A stretch of DNA of 12,500 bases from Anaeromyces robustus (taxonomy: Eukaryota; Neocallimastigomycota; Neocallimastigomycetes; Neocallimastigales; Neocallimastigaceae), in the NCBI GenBank assembly GCA_002104895.1, contig MCFG01000070.1, positions 137,501 through 150,000 on the forward strand, read 5' to 3'. Under the pieces are notes generated by a model. It had not been told where the DNA came from. It was given only the letters and a program-made list of their open reading frames with translations, and ran no database searches. Shown one piece after another: positions 7,674 through 12,500 of the stretch; positions within the stretch are counted from its first letter, which is position 1, and every line of letters starts with the position of its first letter. The position numbers and the translations under genes are program-made.

Positions 7674-10646
7674 ATGTTATTTAATTTATCTATTATATTA
7701 ATAATATTTGTTAATGAAGTAATAGCTAGTGCTCAAAATCATTTAACAGAGCAAATAGCTATGCTTATATTAGCAGCAGGTGAAGGAATATATAATGCTA
7801 ATAATGAGTGTATTGGTGGTAGAATATATAAAACTAGTGAAAATAGTGGATATCGAAATATTAGAATAGATGATACAAATGATATTTTTCTAGATATTAC
7901 AGAAATTATTCCATCATTACATGGTTGTGACATTCGTAATACTTGCGACAATGAATTTGGTGAATTATATGTACTTAGTCATGAAATTGCAAAAGATAAA
8001 AATCTATCTTTAGATGATTATAATTATCTTATCCCATTATTTGATAATGATTTAATTGTAGAAATGAATTTACCTAATTTAGAAAGTAATATGGTTAATC
8101 TTAAAAATGAAAATGATATGATTGTAAAAGATTTAAAAAATTATAATTTTGAAATATATCCTTTTGATGATGATAGTATAAGTAAAGGATTTAAAAGTGT
8201 AGTTCATCATTTTGTAGATAGATCTGGAAATTTAGTAGGTGCTAATATAGATATAAATGATGAATCTAATTTTTTGAATTATATTAATAGTAATTTAAAT
8301 TCTGATCATAATATTAATAGTTTATATAATTATATTAATGATAGTGGTTGTAATACTAATGTAAAATGTAAAGCATTAAAAATGTCTTTACATATGTTAT
8401 CTAAAAAGTGTTTATCAGATATTAATAATACTAGTAATGACAGTTATAAAAATGAAATAAGATTAGGTTCTACATTCGAATTAGTAAGAATTGGTAATAC
8501 TTATCATTTACTTAATTATGATCAGAAACCAGCTGCGAAAAAACCAGCTTATAATGATTTAGATCCTAATAATAATCAACCTATATTTAATTCTGATATA
8601 ACTCCTTATAACACTATTAATGATGCTATCACCGAAAGTAGTAATATTCCTTCTCAAGATCCTAAACAACTTAATTTTAAAGGTATTAAAGAAGTATTAA
8701 GATTTGATATTAGTGGTATAGATAAAACTCCTGATAGAAATAATCGTATATTAAATTCTTATCGTAATATATACAAAAAAACTAATGGTTATAAAAAAAC
8801 TAAGTCAAAAAATAATAAAACTAGAAATCAAAGAGGTATTGGTTTATTAGCTAAATGTGGTATTACTTTAGCTAATTTAAAAGGACCATTAGATTCACGT
8901 CAAATAACATTATCTAATGATTATTCGATAGATGATGATACCGTTAAAGATATTGTCACTGGAAAAGTAATTAGAGGTATGAAAGAAAATCCTAGTACCG
9001 GAATATATAATTTTCCATGTAAATATATTAATGGTGATTTAAAAAATAATAATGATAGACATGTTGGTGATATTACTAAAAATTTAGATAATAATGTAGA
9101 TTTTATACCAATTGAAATAATAAGCAGTAGATTTATTAAATCAAAGTTTACTGATAATAATCAACCAGATCCTAGAGATTTAAATGCTTATGTTAAAGTT
9201 TCTTCAGCTAGAGAAGCTGAAGAATTATTTATATTAAATTCTAATGGATTTGCTGAAGGATTTCCAAATGGTGCTCATGGTGAAGAATTTGATAATGCTA
9301 TTGAGGCTAATAAAGATACAGTTGATATTATAGAAAAAAAATATGGAAAAATTAATGATTTAAATAATTATTCAGATTTAAAAACTGTTTCTAGTTGTTC
9401 ACGCGATTCAATAAAAAGATCAGAAGGTTTTTGTACTAATAGTAATTCACTATTAAATAATGATATTTCATATGATAGTACTTTGTTAAATATTAAGTTT
9501 AGATTGGAATCATCTTTAAATAAATCAATATTAGACAATAATACCTCTTTAAAAGATAAATTAAATAATTATATAGATATAATTAATAAAAATAAGAATC
9601 AGTTATCTGATGATATTAAATTAGAATTATTAAATAATCTTGATAATATAGTAAATAAACTAGAAAAGGATATTTATAATAAAAACAGTATAAATAATGA
9701 TAATATAGTTTTACTTGAAGATATAAATAATTTAAAAAATGAAATTAATACTATAAGTAATAATATTGAATATAGTAATATTATCAATGAAGATAATATT
9801 GATGATAATATTGATGATAATAATATTATCAATGAAGATAATATAAGAGAAAATTTGTTAATAAATTCATCTCCAACTAATAAAAACGCTAATAGTATTG
9901 CTAACGAAAATAAATTGTTAACATCATTAAATAGCTTAGAATGTATTACTAAAAAGTCAGTTGATAATATTAGTAATAATAATTCTAAAAGTTCTGATAT
10001 TGGTATAGCTGTTGATAGTGATTTAAAAATTAATTGTGATGTAAATGATTTAGTTAAACGTATTGAAAGTTTTGATGTTAATGATGCAGAAGGACTTAAA
10101 ACATTATTGAAAGAATATCATATTTTAAAATCTATTGACCTTAGCAACGAAAATGATGAAATAAGAGATAAAAAAACCTTACATAGAAAAATTGTTCATA
10201 AGTTAAAATTATCATTGGAAAGAAAATTACAAGAAGCTATTAGTAAAGGTAAGTTAGAAGATTTTAAATCTAATAATGGTTTAATATCTAAAGCTGATAC
10301 TACTAATAAGTTAGGTGAAATAGAGCAATCCGATATTGATAATTTTAAAGTTGTTAGTATTTCTGCTATCTACGGTGATAATCAAATAAAATTCATTGGT
10401 GAAATTAATTATTCTACTAACTTTATTAAATATTTTGCTAATGATATGAAAAAAGAAATTGCTAGTTTACCTAATAATAATTTATCTAAAGCTACATATA
10501 ATAAACTTAATGCTTTCTATAAATTAGTCGATTCACAAGCTTCAAAAATTATGTCTTATGAAACTCCTAATGGTAAAGATTCTGAATTATTACATTTTAC
10601 TGAACTATTACACAATTATGATGAAATATTGTTCATTTTTACCTAA
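7674..10646 (+). CDS. Large secreted or envelope-type protein of unknown family, gene E (990 aa)
   Basis: Not recognised. The N-terminus (MLFNLSIILIIFVNEVIASA) is a good signal peptide, with cleavage likely after residue 20, so the protein should enter the secretory route. I see no later membrane helix. Twelve cysteines (46, 85, 91, 226, 232, 246, 395, 449, 575, 587, 757, 788), several closely paired, suggest disulfides. A basic stretch lies at about 364-388. Residues 500-550 contain VKVSSAREAEELF and GFPNGAHGEEFDNA, the least biased part. Residues about 603-700 look like coiled coil, then comes an in-frame Asn/Asp/Ile repeat at about 701-725. The last 200 residues form a charged, probably globular domain. 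It is intronless across 3 kb although the host genes are split, and it contains alanine, unlike A-D. It could be a viral glycoprotein or structural protein, or a fungal secreted protein next to the insertion. I see no catalytic motif. Confidence 0.93.
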   Translation: MLFNLSIILIIFVNEVIASAQNHLTEQIAMLILAAGEGIYNANNECIGGRIYKTSENSGYRNIRIDDTNDIFLDITEIIPSLHGCDIRNTCDNEFGELYVLSHEIAKDKNLSLDDYNYLIPLFDNDLIVEMNLPNLESNMVNLKNENDMIVKDLKNYNFEIYPFDDDSISKGFKSVVHHFVDRSGNLVGANIDINDESNFLNYINSNLNSDHNINSLYNYINDSGCNTNVKCKALKMSLHMLSKKCLSDINNTSNDSYKNEIRLGSTFELVRIGNTYHLLNYDQKPAAKKPAYNDLDPNNNQPIFNSDITPYNTINDAITESSNIPSQDPKQLNFKGIKEVLRFDISGIDKTPDRNNRILNSYRNIYKKTNGYKKTKSKNNKTRNQRGIGLLAKCGITLANLKGPLDSRQITLSNDYSIDDDTVKDIVTGKVIRGMKENPSTGIYNFPCKYINGDLKNNNDRHVGDITKNLDNNVDFIPIEIISSRFIKSKFTDNNQPDPRDLNAYVKVSSAREAEELFILNSNGFAEGFPNGAHGEEFDNAIEANKDTVDIIEKKYGKINDLNNYSDLKTVSSCSRDSIKRSEGFCTNSNSLLNNDISYDSTLLNIKFRLESSLNKSILDNNTSLKDKLNNYIDIINKNKNQLSDDIKLELLNNLDNIVNKLEKDIYNKNSINNDNIVLLEDINNLKNEINTISNNIEYSNIINEDNIDDNIDDNNIINEDNIRENLLINSSPTNKNANSIANENKLLTSLNSLECITKKSVDNISNNNSKSSDIGIAVDSDLKINCDVNDLVKRIESFDVNDAEGLKTLLKEYHILKSIDLSNENDEIRDKKTLHRKIVHKLKLSLERKLQEAISKGKLEDFKSNNGLISKADTTNKLGEIEQSDIDNFKVVSISAIYGDNQIKFIGEINYSTNFIKYFANDMKKEIASLPNNNLSKATYNKLNAFYKLVDSQASKIMSYETPNGKDSELLHFTELLHNYDEILFIFT
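9776..9844 (+). repeat. In-frame direct repeat within gene E
   Basis: A 24-bp sequence at 9776-9799 recurs exactly at 9821-9844, with a 45-bp period that keeps frame. It encodes NIINEDNI twice, separated by DDNIDDN, which is itself a duplicated unit. This suggests slippage growth of a flexible linker. Confidence 0.9.
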
Positions 10647-10656
10647 AAGATTTATG

Positions 10657-10671
10657 TTTTAATATTTAAAA
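10657..10671 (+). terminator. Possible 3' hairpin after gene E
   Basis: TTTTAA, a TAT loop, then TTAAAA, starting 11 nt after the stop codon. The stem is short and pure A/T, so chance is likely, but its place at the gene end fits the pattern of genes A and B. Confidence 0.3.
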
Positions 10672-10894
10672 TCAAATATTTATATATATTGATAACTTTA
10701 TACAACAAAAAAAAATACATATATATATTATTGTTTTACATAATTAATTTTTAAAGCATAAACAAAACGAAAAAAAAAAGGAAATAAAGTTCTTGAATAT
10801 TACATAAATATTTATTACTAAAAAAAATTAATAATATAATATATATAGTTTTTAAGAATTATTTATTATCTTAAAATTTTAAATATCTATTTTA

Positions 10895-10906
10895 ATAATT
10901 GAAAAT
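10895..10906 (+). promoter_or_regulatory. Orphan promoter-like motif
   Basis: ATAATTGAAAAT has the same core as the motifs before genes A-E and directly precedes an ATG at 10908. The frame from that ATG closes after 15 codons, so no gene is supported. It could be a relic of a lost gene or chance. Confidence 0.25.
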
Positions 10907-12298
10907 AATGTTACTTATATATGTATATTTATATATATATGTATATATATCATAGCTTTCCATTTGTTATATTTTTCTTTTATTTATGTCATACTTTTTA
11001 TTCATATAATAAAATGTAGAATACTGAAAGGAAAAAAGATAAAAAAATTCTATAAATATTCATAATATATATTGGATTATTTAATTAAAAGAATTATTTA
11101 TAATTTATAATATTACATAAGAGTATTATTTTTTTTTTGTTTTTTTGTTTTTTTTTTTAAATACTACTAATAATATTATTATATTTTTTTAAATAAAAAC
11201 AAAGTCTTAAGTAGTACAACATTAAGAATTGTTTTTTTTTTTTTTAACATTAATAATTGATTAAAAATAATTATTATATATTATTATTTATATAAACTGA
11301 TTTTGATATAAATCATTAAATAATTATATCAATAATAATTTATATAATTATTAATTTAAAAAAATATAAAATTTCAAAAAACAAAATAATATGGATTTAT
11401 ATATTTTACTTAGTATATAAAACTTATATATATATAATTTAAAGAATATTTAATAAAACAAATTAACATTTACTATTTATTTAAAAGTTTCAAAATAATA
11501 TATAAATATATAATAAGTATTGTGTTGTGTTATGTAATGTTATATCTTTTCAATATAACTATATATATTAATAATATATAGTATATATATTAGTGTATAA
11601 ATAATATATATCTTACAAATAAATTAAAAAGAAAAAAATTTTTAAAAAAAGAAATAAAAAAACAAGAATTATAATAATTATAATAATAATAAAATAAAAA
11701 ATAAAAAATAAAAAAAAATAAAAATAAAATAAAAAATATAAAGAGAAAAATATAATTAAGAAATAAATTTTAAGATTGTTTATAAATTATCTTAAAATTA
11801 AAAATAAAAAAAATGCAAAAAATATGAATGTACATAATTATTTATAATATTTATTAAAAAAAAGATAAATAATTTATTATAATAATATTTTAATAATAAT
11901 TTAAAATTATTATTGAAAAAATATAAAAAAAAAATAGTATTATAATAATAAATTAGTACATTAAAAAAAAAAGGAATATTATATGTATGAAATCAAAGTA
12001 TAAATATATATATAATAATATATAATTATTAATTATATATAAATAAAAAATCTATATATATAAATAAATTATATTAATAAACTAATTATAATTGGAATTT
12101 TTCTTTTTTTTATATTTATATAAAAGAATAATTAACATACTTCAATATAATATTTTCATCATTTTTTCTTGTTCAATAATTTTTTAAAAAAAAAAAATTC
12201 AAAAAAATAAATAAATAAATAAAATAAGATAATAAAAATAATCAAATAAAAACAAAATTTAAAAAAAAATTAATATTATTTATAAAAAATTAAAAAAA

Positions 12299-12390
12299 AT
12301 GTTTAAAATAAACAATCCATATATGATATTTGTTGCTTTTGTGGCATCTCTTGGAGGTTTTCAATTTGGATATGAAGTTGGTATTTTAGA
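12299..12390 (+). CDS. MFS sugar-porter-like transporter, first exon only
   Basis: The first 30 codons of a gene that continues past the right edge. It starts MFKINNPYMIF and runs into VASLGGFQFGYEVGIL, which matches the first transmembrane helix of sugar porters of the major facilitator superfamily (family pattern GGFxFGYDxG, here with Glu in place of Asp). In this family the helix begins the sugar path through the plasma membrane. The exon ends after two bases of a codon (GA) at a GTAAGT donor. The ATG has an A-rich context, AAAAAAAATG, common in AT-rich fungi. Substrate cannot be told from this fragment. The high share of Gly, Ala and Val contrasts with genes A-D. Confidence 0.82.
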
Positions 12391-12434
12391 GTAAGTATAT
12401 GTAATATAAATAATAAAATAATAATAATAATAAT

Positions 12435-12486
<52 letters not shown>

Positions 12487-12500
12487 TTATTTTATTTTTT
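12391..12500 (+). other. Start of transporter intron 1 with (TAA)n microsatellite
   Basis: Strong donor GTAAGTATATG at 12391. The intron holds about 16 pure TAA units at 12437-12484, preceded by an interrupted stretch from about 12410, and runs off the right edge. Confidence 0.85.

Larger units (their letters stand above)
10647..12298. other. AT-rich spacer between gene E and the transporter gene
   Basis: No gene of useful length on either strand, no tRNA-like or rRNA-like sequence, and many A and T runs and (AT)n tracts. An isolated AATTGAAA-core motif occurs at 10895-10906. The last 120 bp before 12299 are strongly A-rich, as expected for a fungal leader. Confidence 0.75.

Noticed and set aside
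7739-7951. 70-aa - strand ORF
   Set aside because: Antisense to the N-terminal part of gene E, with no motif or spacer of its own.
9110-9117. AATTGAAA inside gene E
   Set aside because: It encodes part of PIEII in a continuous reading frame, and no gene starts nearby.
11530-11610. Foldback ACTATATAT...ATATATAGT in the right spacer
   Set aside because: Almost pure alternating A/T; such pairings are frequent by chance in this spacer.
10647-12298. tRNA, rRNA or terminal inverted repeats marking the end of an integrated element
   Set aside because: I found no cloverleaf-like sequence with usable GC stems, and no arm matching the left spacer beyond simple A/T runs.

Overview
The window looks like nuclear DNA of a very AT-rich early-diverging fungus. 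An anaerobic gut fungus (Neocallimastigomycota) is the best guess. The INO80 protein at the left reads like fungal INO80, its introns are short and have GT/AG ends, and the spacers are almost pure A/T with homopolymers and microsatellites. The last gene has an A-rich leader and an early intron. The clade is inferred from style, not proven; Dictyostelium-like genomes are the main alternative.

Layout: (1) 1-3573, + strand: the 3' part of an INO80-family SNF2 chromatin-remodelling ATPase, four exons and three introns, open at the left edge. (2) 3574-4444: spacer with simple repeats and one ~90-bp inverted repeat. (3) 4445-6772, - strand: three intronless, very AT-rich ORFs (here gene A 6772-5885, gene B 5750-5358, gene C 5170-4445), followed by a divergent + strand ORF (gene D 6926-7402). 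None is a family I recognise. (4) 7674-10646, + strand: a 990-aa intronless ORF (gene E) with a signal peptide and 12 cysteines, also unrecognised. (5) 10647-12298: long AT spacer. (6) 12299 to the right edge, + strand: first exon of a major-facilitator sugar-porter-like gene.

The part that deserves attention is 4445-10646. All five ORFs carry the same short motif (core AATTGAAA) 27-101 nt before their start codon and in the correct orientation. This is the core of the early promoter of cytoplasmic large DNA viruses (AAAATTGA in mimiviruses, A-rich TGAAAA-type in poxviruses). The two tandem genes A and B each end in a palindrome of 38-40 bp whose centre lies at exactly the same distance from the stop codon, resembling the 3' hairpins of mimivirus mRNAs. 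Genes A-D together contain one alanine in 824 residues, unlike the host genes on either side. My reading is that a fragment of a large DNA virus, or of a virus-like cytoplasmic element, is inserted between two ordinary fungal genes. No hallmark viral gene (capsid, polymerase, packaging ATPase, helicase-primase) is in the window, so the assignment rests on regulatory signals and composition only.
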